64,000 nucleotides of DNA, taken from the NCBI GenBank assembly GCA_932521025.1, contig OW051471.1:4216001-4280000 (forward strand), given 5' to 3'. Of the stretch, positions 10,201-21,649 are shown in pieces. Numbering within the stretch: the stretch's first letter is position 1; every line of letters starts with the position of its first letter. The DNA comes from Oscheius onirici (lineage: Eukaryota > Nematoda > Chromadorea > Rhabditida > Rhabditidae). Under the pieces are notes generated by a model that saw nothing but the letters and a program-made list of their open reading frames with translations, was not told the DNA's origin and did not search any database. A program made the position numbers and the translations under genes.

Positions 10201-12261
10201 AAACACAGAGAGAAACATCAACAGAAGGGACAAATATGCATTACTCAAATGCTGCTGTTCATGTTCAAACAGTTTTTTTTTTCGTTCTGCTCTTCGACTA
10301 TCCGACGAGAATATTTGGAGCCTGTCTCAATAACCAGTGAAACATTATATAAAGGCTGAATCAATGAGTTACACGAGAGAGACTAATAGTATGAAAATTG
10401 AATCAATTATTCTGTTCAATTCGAAGACTTCTGGTTGTCGATTTTTGAAGATGATGACTCACAACCTGCACACAAGCCCTACTGAATCTTCCTAAACCTC
10501 AAACGTTGCCATATTCTTTCTACTCGAGAAATGATTGTAGAACGCTGAATATTCTAAAGTCTCTTCAAGAGAAAACAACAAAGATAGGCTACAAAGGAAT
10601 GTTTTCATGGTGCAACAAATTCAATGAATTCAAAGTTTGGTGGTTTCGATACAGATTTCCCAATTAGATGAAGGCAAAAGACTTCACACTCCAGAAGTGG
10701 TTCAAAAGTTCGACTATTCCCGACTAATCCTTGGTCTCTTCTACTTCCCTCGAGCATTCGAATCAACTCAAGCGGACTTTGTCGTGGGAATAGAACCTAC
10801 TTACTTGGAGGTCGTCATCAAAGTCGAGCATCGGCCGGTCTAGAAGAGAGCAGAATAGAGCGAATGACATCGGAGAACACCTATTTTATGGAGTTTAATG
10901 GTTCCCGCGAGGCTCTGAGAATGAAAAACATGGAGTTCCTCGCTCTTGTCGCTTTCTTACACCTACTCGCGCAGTCCCAAAGGGCAATATAATCTGTCAA
11001 AATATGCAACAAAATACCAATAAAAAGACAAACCTTCAAAGCCAACTGGCGACGTGTCTTCTCGTCGACTCCTCGGGCTGCTTGAAGCTGAAAAATAGAA
11101 TTCCAAAATGAAAAACAGGACGAGTTCTCAATCAGTTGGTGGTCCCGACGGGCACCAAGTGACTGATGTCTTTGACGAGTTGAGACAGGCACGGGTAAGA
11201 CTACTAACCTGTTGAATCACAGCTGGATAGTCGTTCGGAGATGAGAGAATGGTCACTCTCGAATGGTTCTTGGCAGCAGCTCGCAAAAGGGTAACTCCTC
11301 CTGAAAGAGAGCTTTGTTCAGTTCTAATCCACAGCTCAGCCAAACGACTCCGTTTCTCCTTTTGAGCCCTAATGGTCAGCTCTTACGATGTGGCGCTAGT
11401 CTATCTGCTCGGCTATAACTTGAATTTCTTCGTTTCGGACAGGGACTGTATGCGTTCAAACAGGACTTATCTTTCTGTATTTCAAAGTAAGGTATCTAAG
11501 GACTGAGAGTTACTCCATACAGTAAATCGTCACCCAGAGGGACTACTTTGTGATCAAAGACTCACCGATGTCAATGTTCTCGATGGCGTCCTCGGCAGTA
11601 CAGGTCTCTCTGGAGACGGTCTCCTTGAACGGATAGAGGTTGCAGACGACGATGGAGACCAACTGAAGTTGTCTTGCCTGAAAGCCCCTTGTTGGCTGGA
11701 GAAACTGCTCTAATCAGGCGAAAAGAGTCATTTCCTGTTGACATTCTGTCACTCTTGATCAAACAAATTCAAAAGCTTTTTCTAGGAAACGGGAAGGGCC
11801 GGATAGATATTAGTTGTTCCGTCGTCGAGGGATTAGGTCGCGACTTCAATTGATGGCTTGAAGCCCTGATGTTTCTTTTAGTTAGACCTAGAGCAGGTAA
11901 ACAAGGGAATAGTATTGGGTGTTACTCTCTCCCGGACAGCAGAAAACACTTACCGCCATTTCTTTGAGATCTTGTACCGTACCTCTCGCTAAGATTCCAG
12001 CGTGAACAGCCGGATGGAGCGTCTTCACTCGACCGCCGAGCATTTCGGCAAACTGCGTGATTTCCGAGACGTCCCTGTTTAATATTTCATTCAAATTTCC
12101 AACCAAAAGTCTTACTTCACATCCAGGCCGGCTTTTCGCAGCGCTGTGGCCGTTCCTCCGGATGCTACAAGCTGTATTTCGGCACTTTCGATGGCCGTGG
12201 CCAGCTCGATCAAGCCCGTTTTGTCCGAGACTGATAGAATAGCCAAATGTTTCGAAGACAT
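4263..12261 (-). CDS. ATIC: bifunctional purine biosynthesis protein ATIC/PurH
   Basis: This enzyme carries out the last two steps of IMP synthesis, AICAR formyltransferase and IMP cyclohydrolase, in the cytosol. Twelve exons in transcription order: 12261-12116, 12074-11954, 11677-11566, 11300-11209, 11087-11034, 9227-9137, 7496-7191, 6981-6806, 6767-6639, 6597-6431, 4773-4605, 4478-4263. They join in phase to 592 residues, the same length as I recall for the human enzyme. The MGS-like cyclohydrolase domain starts [17 protein letters not shown]. The transferase domain contains [14 protein letters not shown] with the catalytic Lys-His pair, and [10 protein letters not shown]. The C-terminus is LRLFHH. 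Introns 5, 6 and 10 are 1.6-1.8 kb; intron 10 holds a lysozyme gene, intron 6 a broken mucin-like gene and intron 5 a possible gene. An acceptor-like TTTATAG lies 3 nt before the ATG, and NAPRT ends 60 bp upstream. Confidence 0.97.
4774..5795. other. ATIC intron 10, part upstream of the nested lysozyme
   Basis: About 1 kb of intron lies between the ATIC exon ending at 4773 and the lysozyme start. It probably contains the lysozyme promoter. Small ORFs here (for example 5096-5317) show no family resemblance and no convincing splice pattern. Confidence 0.5.
5796..6394 (+). CDS. invertebrate-type (i-type) lysozyme, nested in ATIC intron 10
   Basis: Four exons (5796-5865, 5904-6034, 6074-6169, 6212-6394) encode 159 residues. 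A signal peptide ([20 protein letters not shown]) precedes the destabilase/i-type lysozyme domain: [47 protein letters not shown] and [11 protein letters not shown]. In this family a Glu just before the SGC motif and an Asp about 12 residues later are catalytic; here E of CEADSGC and D of CSVDQND occupy those places. The enzyme would cleave bacterial peptidoglycan, in digestion or defence. The gene is antisense to ATIC and its stop is only 37 bp from the next ATIC exon. An acceptor-like ATTTCAG lies about 20 nt before the ATG. Confidence 0.92.
7620..8612 (-). pseudogene. mucin-like single-pass membrane protein, frameshifted copy in ATIC intron 6
   Basis: This is a paralogue of the intact gene at 43047-44081. 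It has the same start (MKLW.CLLL), a Thr/Ser-rich middle ([19 protein letters not shown]), a transmembrane segment ([20 protein letters not shown]) and a Lys/Ser tail. Two reading-frame breaks separate these parts. Near 8570 two bases are missing from the signal-peptide region relative to the intact copy, and another shift lies near 7925-7945, before the membrane segment. Neither spot looks like an intron. The 3' flank, with TGCACTGAATAAAGAGCTTC, is also shared with the other copy. A pseudogene is most likely; assembly errors are an alternative. It lies wholly inside ATIC intron 6 on the same strand. Confidence 0.8.
8990..9062. repeat. short direct repeats
   Basis: The motif GTTCGGACGGTTATAAA recurs as GTTCGGATGGTTATAAA and in part as CGGACGGTTTTATA in AT-rich DNA of ATIC intron 6. 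Function unknown. Confidence 0.45.
9636..10105 (-). CDS. possible nested gene in ATIC intron 5, unidentified
   Basis: Intron 5 of ATIC is 1.8 kb, far above the usual 40 nt. On the minus strand an open frame, 10105-9881, starting [19 protein letters not shown], ends at a good donor (GTATCT). It joins in phase, after a 56-nt intron, to 9824-9636, which reads [18 protein letters not shown] and stops with PSQGS. Another candidate start exon with a strong donor GTAAGT lies at 10831-10805 (MLDFDDDLQ), but I could not connect it. I recognise no family. This may be part of a larger nested gene, or chance. Confidence 0.3.
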
Positions 12262-12321
12262 GAACTATAAAACATTTATATGCGTAATGAAAATAAAGTA
12301 AGGAAAATAGAAATTTGGAAG

Positions 12322-15251
12322 TTATTCAAGCTGTCCGATAGGAGCATTGGCCAGCCAGAGTTTGTGGAGGAACTGGTAGAGACACTCGGAGACGGAAACC
12401 TGCAATCAAAAGGTGGGTGGGATCAAAAACAACAACGAAAACAAGCGACTGTGTCATGGACAGGCGATGGCACCGCGCTGATAACTCTCCGAGGCGATGA
12501 GACTAATTTGCTCGTCATCCCAGGTCAAAGTCCAAAAGGCATACCTTGTACGGAGTCGGATTCAAATAGCGCCGATGATCGTTCCTAAGACTGTGAAGAG
12601 ATCGATAGACGTGCGTCTGAAAGTTGTTTTTCTTACTTTCTTATCTGGCAGACAGGTTCTATTTCTTGTCCGCAAAAATATTCTGCCAAAAAAACCTTTA
12701 TAGCGTCGAGTGTGGGCATTTCCTGGGTGATTTGTCCTTTCTTCCAGAAGGTTTTTTGAAGTCGTTCCACTCGGCTGGGCACGACGAGAGCTCGTTTCGA
12801 CTCCTGAACCCATTTTAAATGTCAACATATTACCCAAATAAAATGCCCTCTCGTCTCCGTCTGTCGGAAGCTTTAATTGGCAAATCAAAATGGAGGGATT
12901 TGTGCGCAATTAAAGGGAAAGGAGTTAGTGAAACAAGTTTAGACAAGTCAATTTGCAACTGAATGTACGTTGATTATTTTTGACTTTCAGTTTTCAGGCA
13001 GTAAAGAATCAAGTGCGGGTTAGGAATACGGGAAAACGTTCAGGGGGGTTTTTGACTTTAATCCCAAAAGAGCGGTATCACTACTGGAGAACAAGGATAG
13101 AGGAGAACAGAAGCACGTGGAAATAGGGACAGAGAGATCAGCAGGGAAGGATATGCACACGGAAATTACACGAAGGGATACAGGGACGACAGGAGGGAAA
13201 AATTAGACAGAAGAAAGGAGACATGGCGATAGGTACATCGTAAATGGTAGAGAAGGGAAAAACAGATGACAACGAACAGGGATAGGAGAAGGCAAACATA
13301 TTGCAGAATGCAGAGGTGGACAGACAGAATGTGCCGAGAAATTAGAAACAGAGGGACAGATGGACAGTGGGATAGAGGGATATAGGGACAGAGAGACAGA
13401 AGGACAGAGATCTGTCTCTGTACTTTCAGTTCTTGCAGATTATTTTTTTCCTTCGTGTACAGTATTTAAGCTACTCTTATCTATTAATTGATCTGGAGAG
13501 GGATCAAACAGCAAACTGTTATCTGTTTTGAAAAGAACAAAACTAAGTCACTTAGCCCCGGAGGGGCGTAGCACAACTTGTTACCCAAAATACCTCAAAA
13601 GCGTGGCGACAAAGGACCTGCTCTCCTTCGCACGGAACCTCGTCAGTCTCGAGACTCATCAGATCCAGAATACAGTATCCGCCCTTGCCGTAAATGCGGT
13701 AGATGTTCTTCTTGGCCGGAATGGTGATCTTGCTCACTTCCTGGCTCAGCTTGATTTTCGGCTTTCCTCCCAGTGCGACGAGCTTGAAGACACAGCCAAG
13801 AGCCGGCTGTTTCTGGCACGTAACAAGGTGCGTTCCGACTCCGTAGGAATCAATCTCGTGCTTAAATTTAGCGTTTTGTGCCTAACAAAACCAAATATTA
13901 CTCCTTGCTCGTTGAGAGACATGATCGTCTCCTCGTTGATGTCATTCGAAGCCACGATGGTCAGCTTTTCAAACCACTGATGGGAGGGATCTCTGTAGCT
14001 TACTTTTTTAGTCAAACAAAAATTAAAGCTTACAGTTTGGCAACATCCTTGAATCTGCTTCTGATTTCTTTGGAAAGATAGGCCAAATCACCGCTGTCGA
14101 TTCTACATCCGAGCGATTTGTAGCCGAGATCTTCAAGGGCAAGTGTGACGGCGATGAAGTTGACCAGTCCGCTTCGGAGAACATCGTAGGTATCGATCAG
14201 AGCCAGATTTGTCGTGGGGAAGGCAATAGCATAGGCGACGAACGCAGCGAGCTCTCCGTCACTCACTTCGGAACTGCTGACGCTGAAATTTATCTAAAAA
14301 TATTTATTTTGTATTACACGTGAAAAATGATACCTTCTCCATGACGTAGTTTCTCTTCTCCACACTGAGTTTGTATAAATCTTCTTCTTTGTTCCCATCG
14401 ACCGATTTCAGCATACGAATATGCAGGTCGTCTTCGCTGGAAAAGCTGCAGATGAATGAATGTGCCTGAGTTCCTTTGACGGGAATTCCGAACAGCTTTC
14501 CGGCCAGCAAATTGCTCGTTCCGTCGAAACCTGAGTTTTCAACGTTGGATGTCAAAATGAATAAAAAAAAATACCTCCAATGTAGCAGTATTTACTGGCT
14601 GTGAGACCGCCGTTCGGTCCTTGGGCTCGTCGCAATCCAAACTCGAGCATTTCCTTTTTTTCACCGGCTACCAGACGAAATCGAGCGGCATTTGTGGCCA
14701 GGAGACTGGCGTAATTAACCAGATTCAGGAAAGTAGTCTCCATCAGCTGGCAGATGGCCAGAGGACCTGCGATCGTGATCAGCGGGACCTTGGGAAAGAC
14801 GACTGTTCCTAAGCTTATGAAATCGTAGCGTTAATAAGAATAGCTACCTTCTGGGACGGCATCGATGATCAGATCTTTACAGTCCAACTTTTCCAAATAA
14901 CGGAAAAACTCAGGATCTGTTCCAGCTGGCAGACAGCCTTCGATAAAGTCAATGTCACTTTTCGTAAATTTGAAGCTTTCCACAAAACGGAGACAGTCTT
15001 CCAGACCGGCGAAAACTGTAAATTCACCCTGAAATATGGTTTTACTAACTATACAAGAATTTAAGAAACCTGGAATGGGTTCTTTCTAAAGAAGAGGTCA
15101 AAAACTGCGTGTTCGTCGTGTGTCCCGTTCTTCCAGTAGGCGTATGCCATGCTGATCTGAAATTTCAATTGTTTCTAAAAAAAAAAGAGAGGAAATGAAC
15201 CTGATATTTGTCGGTCAGCAAAGGCTGAACGAGAGAGTCTTGTCCGTTCAT
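12322..15251 (-). CDS. NAPRT: nicotinate phosphoribosyltransferase
   Basis: This enzyme makes nicotinate mononucleotide from nicotinate and PRPP in NAD salvage. Eleven exons: 15251-15201, 15156-15070, 15028-14848, 14808-14575, 14530-14334, 14293-14034, 13992-13902, 13860-13594, 12803-12696, 12616-12545, 12399-12322. They give 541 residues; the human enzyme has 538 as I recall. Family blocks are PLLTDKYQ (about 10-17), [39 protein letters not shown] and GVGTHLVTC, then a C-terminal tail ending PIGQLE. The start MNGQDSLVQ was chosen because it directly precedes the conserved LLTDKYQ; an upstream exon near 15470 in another frame may be untranslated. Intron 8 is 790 nt and unusually pyrimidine-rich on the sense strand. 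ATIC follows after only 60 bp on the same strand. Confidence 0.96.
12804..13593 (-). other. NAPRT intron 8, polypyrimidine-rich
   Basis: This 790-nt intron has no visible nested gene. From about 13060 to 13440 the plus strand is strongly purine-rich, with irregular repeats of GGGACAGAGAGACAG-like units, so the transcript is pyrimidine-rich there. It ends with the small palindrome GACAGAGATCTGTCTC. Confidence 0.6.
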
Positions 15252-16301
15252 GTGGAGACCGTTTTCGCCCGAATAGGACCGGGATTCTGAAAATGAGTCG
15301 ATCGTATGGAGCAACACGGTATTTCAACATATAAACAAACGACGCTTTTGCCTAGACGGACATCTGGCGTTTTACAGGCCACGGGCAATAAACGACACAG
15401 ATACATTTCAAAACGTGCAGAACATAAAGAATTAGATGACAAAACCTCACCCCTGGCTAGAATAAAGGCCATTTTCTTGGGCCTAATTGAGTCTTGGATA
15501 GGCTACTGAAAGAGACGAGATCAAAAGCTGAAAAATAAGTGAAGCAAAGTTCCTTCCTGTCAAACTTTGATAGAAAACGACAAGTTCATTCGGGCGGAAG
15601 ACGGCACTCCCACCACACGCTATTGAAAATAACCGATAAACGGCTTAAAGGTTCGCATGACCTGACCAAAAAGAATCGTTTTTTGGGGTCAGACGTTTTC
15701 TGGAGTTTACGAATACTGAAATGTAACCGGATAATCGATGATTAACACGTGAATGTTTACTCATATGCGGGATTGCTCAATTCAACCAAGAAACATTCCG
15801 CCGTTTAAAAATAGAAGTTTTCTCCAAATAGGAAGTTTTGTCCTTTTTGCGCGAAAATAAACAAAAGATACTACGGCCCGATAAGAGATGAAAGGGAGTA
15901 AACAGCACAAAGAATAAAATGTGAGGAGGCAAATCGGGATGAGCTTACGTGAGAATTGACAGATAGCTGGCCCTTTGACTCGCTCCGTCTTGGACTCTGG
16001 AAAACAAGCGGTCCGCAGTGGACGTCTGGGCAAAAACGCCTCGATTTGAAGAAGAACTGGAAAACTTTGAGACATTACCGGAGAGAAGGTTCTAGACGAC
16101 AAGCGGAGTAAAAAGAAACAAGTTTATTTGACCGAAAATGAAAAGCTCTGTAGCTCTGCTGGAGCACCGCGTATAAAACAAAAGTATAAATGGGGAATCA
16201 CACATGAATTATAAGTAAAAAGCACTTGACTGTTATGCTATTTCGGGGAAACATCACAGGATATATAAAGGGAGCCGCTGAAGTGAATCTTTTAAGCACT
16301 A
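15252..16301. other. intergenic region between WASP and NAPRT
   Basis: About 1 kb between WASP and NAPRT, both on the minus strand. It presumably holds the NAPRT promoter or 5' leader. The ORF at 15782-16102 (-) shows no family resemblance. Confidence 0.5.
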
Positions 16302-19300
16302 TTAATCTGACCATTCATTTTTCTCCTCGGAATTTTCTGCAATTACTTTCTTTACAAAAAAGGGAAGCAAAATCTCACCATCATCATCAGAGGAGTCATC
16401 AATCTGCATATTATTCCGACGTTCTTCTAGAGCTTTGGCGAGGGCTCCAGCAATACCGCCCATATCCGAAAGAGCAGGCACGGATCGTCGATTAGCCTGT
16501 TCGGTCGGATCTACGTGCTTAAGCTGAGCTCCTAGTCGAATCTGGGCCATGACGTCTCCACGAACATCGCCGGCAGTAGTAGTTAGTTTTTTCTCAACTG
16601 AGCCGACGCTACGCAGCTGCTTTCCGGCTTGGATTTCCTAAATTTTCGCTATAAATAAGAGAAATAAAACTTTACCGCTAGAAGATTCGTCCGTCCAGAA
16701 GGCGGAGTAGGAACATTGTTCAATGATGGTGGAGGAGGCGGCACCGATGGGCCAGCCAATGAGAATGAAGGAGGTGGTGGCGGAGCTGGAGGAGCATTAC
16801 TTCCGACTGGCGGCAACACAGACGGTGGAGCTGGAGGCGGCGGAGGAGGCACTCCAGCTGGCCTCAAAGATGAATCAGACGATACGTGTGGCACCTGAAA
16901 TTGAACATTAAAAAAAGATAAATTTTACCTGAGGCAGCGGTCTGGCTCCTAGTTTTCCTCCAGCTGGAGGGGGAGGAGGCGGACGAGCCGGCGGTCCAGC
17001 TTGATAAGAGGCTGTTCTCGAGGGAGGAGGTGGCGGAGCTGACCATTGAGAGATTGGCTGGGAAACGGGCACGGGAGGAGGAGGCGCTTGATGTCTCCCA
17101 GCGAAATTTGGAGCAGATCGACTGGCTGATCCCGTTCCCTCTCTGAAAATTGAAAGTCTTTGACTGATCGTGAGCGGCGCTCGGCACAAGCATGGAACAA
17201 CGTTCGACAATCTGCTAAGCACACATATTAGCAAGTCGCTTAAGTGAGGGAAGTATTGGACGCCTTTAGAGCACATAAGTAAATGTAACTCACGCTTCTT
17301 CGTAGCGCTCGATGAAATCGTAAACAAATTTGATTGTCTTCTTGCTCAAGTTATTAGGATCCTGTCCAGCAGCCACGATGATATTTCTGAATAGTAATTT
17401 TGAAAAATGTGATAAAATAGGAAACAAACTTGATACTTTCATCCATTGGCGTGTCGTCAACATCGTTAGAAAATCCACTATCCTGATTCCATCCGACATG
17501 AGCTTTATGTCTAAAAGTTCGGAATTAGGGGAAAAGAATAAAATAATTATACAGTCGAGTCTCGCTATAACGTACACCCAGGCGCAAACCTGGTGCAACC
17601 TATTTTTTTCCCAATTTTGGAAATTTTTTGACCAAAATTTGGAATCTAGTAGAGAAAAATGTGAGTAATCTTCGCACCAAGTTTGCGCCAGTAAACGCAT
17701 TTTTTGCGTTTTTCTTCGCCATTTTTTGGATTTTTTTCGTTCTCGTGTCAGATTATTACTCACATTTTTCTCTACTAGATTCCAAAATTTGGTCAAAAAA
17801 TTTCCAAAATTGAGAAAAAAAATAGGTTGCACCAGGTTTGCGCCTGGGTGTACGTTATAACGAGACTCGACTGTACTGAAAATTAGTCGGGTTGCTTATG
17901 TCCTCCTTTCGAATCCGCGGCTTCTTGTCTTTCTTCTTTTTGCCGGTGAAAAAGGAGCTGCTGGATGATTGCTTCTTCTCTTGTTTCGGGACGGCGACCG
18001 TGGCTCCAAAAGGAGTGACTCCATTAGAGAATGGCGGTGACGCGTCTTGTGTTCCCATCGAAAAAATCGAATTGTTCGGTACAGCCGGTCGGGGCTCTCG
18101 GGTCGACACTGAAAACACATTTTTACCTAACCAAATTTTAAAGTTTTTCGTTTGTTTGCAACACTTCCTGCTTGTCACGTTAACGTTTCCTATTGAAAAA
18201 GATTCGTCTATTCCCCCTGTGCTGAAAGGTTTTCTTAGAGGACTGGTCGGAGACAGCTTCCACGCCGCCGCGCACTGGATTCTTTGTTTGAGAATGTGGC
18301 GCCTTGATTACAGACAAACATGTCGAATCCATCCCCTGCTCAATAGAGTACATGGTTACGTGAATCTTTGAGACCAAAACTAAATTGAAACAACTACCGC
18401 GGAACTTGAGAGAGGAGAAGCACACTGAGTACACAAATTGCACGGGACTCGAGGAAACAAAACAGCTGTCCACTAGGAAAAAAACAGCAGAAAAATGACC
18501 TGTGATATACAAGCGAAACGGCACCAACCTGTGGAAACTATTCTATCTTTCAACAACTGTCCATACTTCTTCAAGCCGAGTCGTTTGCTATTCGAACCCT
18601 CGTTTCTTTCGAAAATTCTCCTATTTGAGGTCATATATCGACGATTCAAAACGGTTTCACTTGCGGATGTTTGCGAAAGTGCTCTAGTACTGTAAGCATT
18701 GGGCCGTCTTCCTGACTCAGATCGATGTGATTCAATGTCGAGCGCATCGATGGCAGAAGAATCTCTGCCGTGTGTGTTTGTCGAGTAGCCATTGTACCGG
18801 AGTTCCTCGTCCAGAAAGCGTACCCGATTTATCGGAGGCGAATAGTCTGGGGATGGAACGACAGGCTTTGCAGAATATTGGTCGGAGATGTCACGAACCT
18901 CTGCGAATAGCTTCTGGGCCGTAGGAAAAACACGCGAATTCTCTGCGAAATGTAGTCGAAAAGAACTCGTAGAGGCTGATTTTGAAGGCATTTGCTTGAA
19001 CTGACTTCTCCGAGAACCTCTGCTATACTGATAAATGGCCTTATCCATTAGTACGTCGTCTGAATAGAGACGAGATGGTTCCGGATAACTCGTTCTTTTG
19101 GTCTTCAGCGGTTCGAGCTCACGATAATTTCGTCCATCTTCTTGAACATAATAGTCTTCTTCGTAATTCGAACTCGACGAAGTACCGGGAGAAGACGAAT
19201 AACAATAATGATTCGAGGAGGAATAATAGTGAGGAACAGGGGAATCCGGGTGAACATTATCGTATTCTTCCATTTCCACATCGGCAGAATTCTTTGAGAA

Positions 19301-20474
19301 TGCGGTTCCGTATCGCTCGTACGTTGGGAAACTAGTGCAGCCACGGGACAATGAGACAGCGGAATAGTCACGTCGCAAAGGAGCCTTGGCGGAATATAGG
19401 TGCTCGTAATGATAGCGAATGCGGCCGTGGGGATCCTCACTAACTGTGAGCCACATGCTGCCGAAGGAGTCACTTAGGCGACCAAGTCGATGTAAAGCTG
19501 ATCATCACGAGAGAAGAAGACGGTTCTGTTGACATAGAGAAAGAACGCCCCGCCCACATACTGGCCTACGAGCTCTACCAAAAGCAGACAATCCTACAGG
19601 TTAGATCAAAGTATTTACACAAAACAGCTTTTAGACAGTCTTGCTGGCTTACTAGTTACCATCAGAGCTCAATCACAAGTTACTTTCTACTTTTTTGTAC
19701 CCATATAATTCAAATCCACTGGATAAAAATTAGAGTTTTGCTCTAAAAACTGGTTAGAGAATGGTGTGCAAAAGCATCAGAATTGCATGCTTTGCATAAT
19801 CGACTTCGTTCTGGTAGCAGATAATCCGTTCGAAATCACAAAATCAACCTACCAGTCTGTCCACTTCCTTTCTTTTCTTGTTCTAGCCGTTTGTCCAGAT
19901 GACTTTTGAATTGTTTAGCTTCTTCGCCACTGGAAAAGTTCAATCCGAACACGGCTCCGTCGTTGTCTCCCTCAAATGTAAGCAGATTGGTGCACGCAGG
20001 CGACATCGAACATTGGAAATTCTTGTATCTGAACGGAATTATATGATGAACAGGAAAGGAAGCATACAGTCTGAATTCCCACAAAAGTTCCTGTGTACTC
20101 AGAAGGTCATACAATCGCATGAAGTACGCCCTCTTATTATAATCCTGGAAAATGTGATAGCTCTAAAAAAATAAGTGTCAAACCTTTACTAGGGAAACGA
20201 TGCCGCGACGCTGTAGACACCATCTGCTACGATCTGCGTACAGAAGTTCCACGACACCGGCAGACAAGGAAATATTGTCCTGTCCCAGGATTTGGAAGAG
20301 TAAGTAGTTCTCTTGATTGTCTAGCAGAGTCGCGCCAGTCTGTGGTGGTCGCTTTTTCCGTCTATCCGATCCTATAAGTTTTTTTTGTAAATAAAATACA
20401 GATAAAAACATACCTCCGTCACGTTCTTGTATCATGCTGATACTGGGAGTCATGGGATATGCCGTCGAAGCCAT
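16302..20474 (-). CDS. WASP/N-WASP family actin nucleation-promoting factor
   Basis: WASP proteins link Cdc42 and phosphoinositides to Arp2/3-driven actin assembly. Exons: 20474-20414, 20371-20184, 20144-19853, 18108-17877, 17510-17430, 17386-17294, 17214-17188, 17142-16929, 16894-16676, 16637-16379, 16336-16302, about 566 residues. Domains: WH1 at about 25-180 (AYFMRLYDL, LTFEGDNDGAVFGLNFS); a basic Lys stretch, then CRIB at about 248-275 (DISNPTNFQHKAHVGW); proline-rich at 325-469 (PPPPPPAPPS); WH2 at about 495-515 (DVMAQIRLGAQLKHV); acidic tail ending EEKNEWSD with the conserved Trp. The seventh exon is tiny (24 or 27 nt) with a tandem acceptor TAG-CAG. Intron 3 (1.7 kb) contains another gene and intron 4 is filled by a MITE. 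Confidence 0.94.
17550..17875. mobile_element. pogo/Tigger-like MITE in WASP intron 4
   Basis: A 322-bp element at 17552-17873 has inverted arms of about 120 bp beginning CAGTCGAGTCTCGCTATAAC, flanked by TA on both sides. TIRs of this form with a TA duplication are typical of pogo/Tigger members of the Tc1-mariner superfamily. No coding capacity. The T of the intron's donor GT is the T of the flanking TA, so the element sits exactly at the 5' splice site. Confidence 0.88.
18180..19456 (-). CDS. unidentified Ser/Tyr-rich protein nested in WASP intron 3
   Basis: A continuous 327-codon frame runs from ATG at 19456 to 18473 within WASP intron 3, on the same strand. It is rich in Ser, Tyr, Arg and acidic residues (YDNVHPDSPVPHYYSSS, GTSSSSNYEEDYYVQEDGR). 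It ends with a short hydrophobic stretch (FACISQVIFLLFFS). Alternatively a donor GTTGGTG after IVSTG could splice out about 30 nt and continue in phase into an open frame ending at 18180, giving hydrophobic HFSAVFFLVDSCFV and a tail ending RRIFFNRKR. In-frame codons also extend upstream of the ATG, and another open stretch lies near 19490-19600, so a 5' exon may be missing. I recognise no domain; a small membrane-anchored or cytoskeletal protein is possible. Confidence 0.55.
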
Positions 20475-21649
20475 ATCATTTGTCGAAAAAGCTCTACAAT
20501 CGAATGGCAGATCTGAAACGTGTTTATAGAAATTGTGGGGAAAATCATGTAAAAATGATGTGGTTTAAGATGTCGTCTTCGAAAACAATCCTGTTGAGAG
20601 AAAATGAGACACCAGTCAAAGCGAAAAAGGATCCATTTACATTTGATGATTCATATGGTTATATAATGAGTCATCCATAAGTAGTGCAACGCAAAAATTG
20701 ATTAGGACAGTGAAAAGTTCAGCTAGTCAGACGTTGGATGAAACGATGAGCGTGAGCAGAGTAAGATCGATTTGGACAAACAAACGAAAAGGAAGAAATT
20801 TTACGCGATATGACAAACTTGCAAGCAAGAAAGCAACTTGGAACGTAGACTGAATTCTCGCCAGCAATTACGCATAAGTCTACTGGTTTTATGGGCACAG
20901 CATGGAGGTCGACTGAGTTTTAGCTAGTACAAAGATTTTGGGCGCTGAATGACTGCTACAGAGTGAAAAGAAAAAAGTAGGTTTCGGGTGTGAACCATCA
21001 GAACGGACAGCGATGCGGTTGAGTGATTCTGGGCAAATACGACCTTTTGTTGATTTTATTCAGGTATTTCCTATTGTTTTGATCGTATACGATACAACTA
21101 CGATAAAATCATATGCTGGTTTTCCACAAGAGCTGTAAAAAGTGCCTAGAGGCTGGCACTATTACAAGTGAATTTGTTTTACTATTGTTTTGTAGTAAGT
21201 AGCAACGTGTGGGCAACAAAATAAGGGTTTCTGATGGTTTAGGGAGAAAATGGCAAGTTCATAAATAAATAACTGGAGAAAAAAAGGAATGAAAACTGGG
21301 CAGCGAATTACTGACTTGATCGCATAAAATATGACGAAAACATCAAATATCGTTCAAAGTTGCGCGCTGTCTACGCACGTTCATGTGGGAAAAATCGGGA
21401 TGTGTCACACAGCTGATTCTGCTTCTTTTTTTTCTGTCCATGTGTTTTTTCGCTGCAAACTTTTATGCTGATACGAGGATATAAACTTTTAAAAAAAGTT
21501 ACAAAAACCCTTCATGTTCGCCTGCCACTTCGTTCTGTGGCGGCACAACTGTCCTTATTACATCTCGTGCTTTCCTTGTTTCTCTGTTCCAGTCACGGCG
21601 TGTTATTCGTGTACACACTTGTTTGAATGAGATGGAATGGCGGCCATTT
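20475..21649. other. intergenic region upstream of WASP
   Basis: About 1.2 kb with no recognisable gene. It probably contains the WASP promoter. The ORF at 20459-20680 (+) overlaps the WASP start and has no family resemblance. Confidence 0.5.

Noticed and set aside
13882-13901. 20-nt intron in NAPRT (GTAATA...GTTAG)
   Set aside because: Too short and it leaves the wrong frame. The 41-nt intron 13861-13901 ending in TTTAAG restores the conserved GVGTHLVTC block.
16716-16911. Gly-rich plus-strand ORFs
   Set aside because: Antisense of the WASP polyproline exon.
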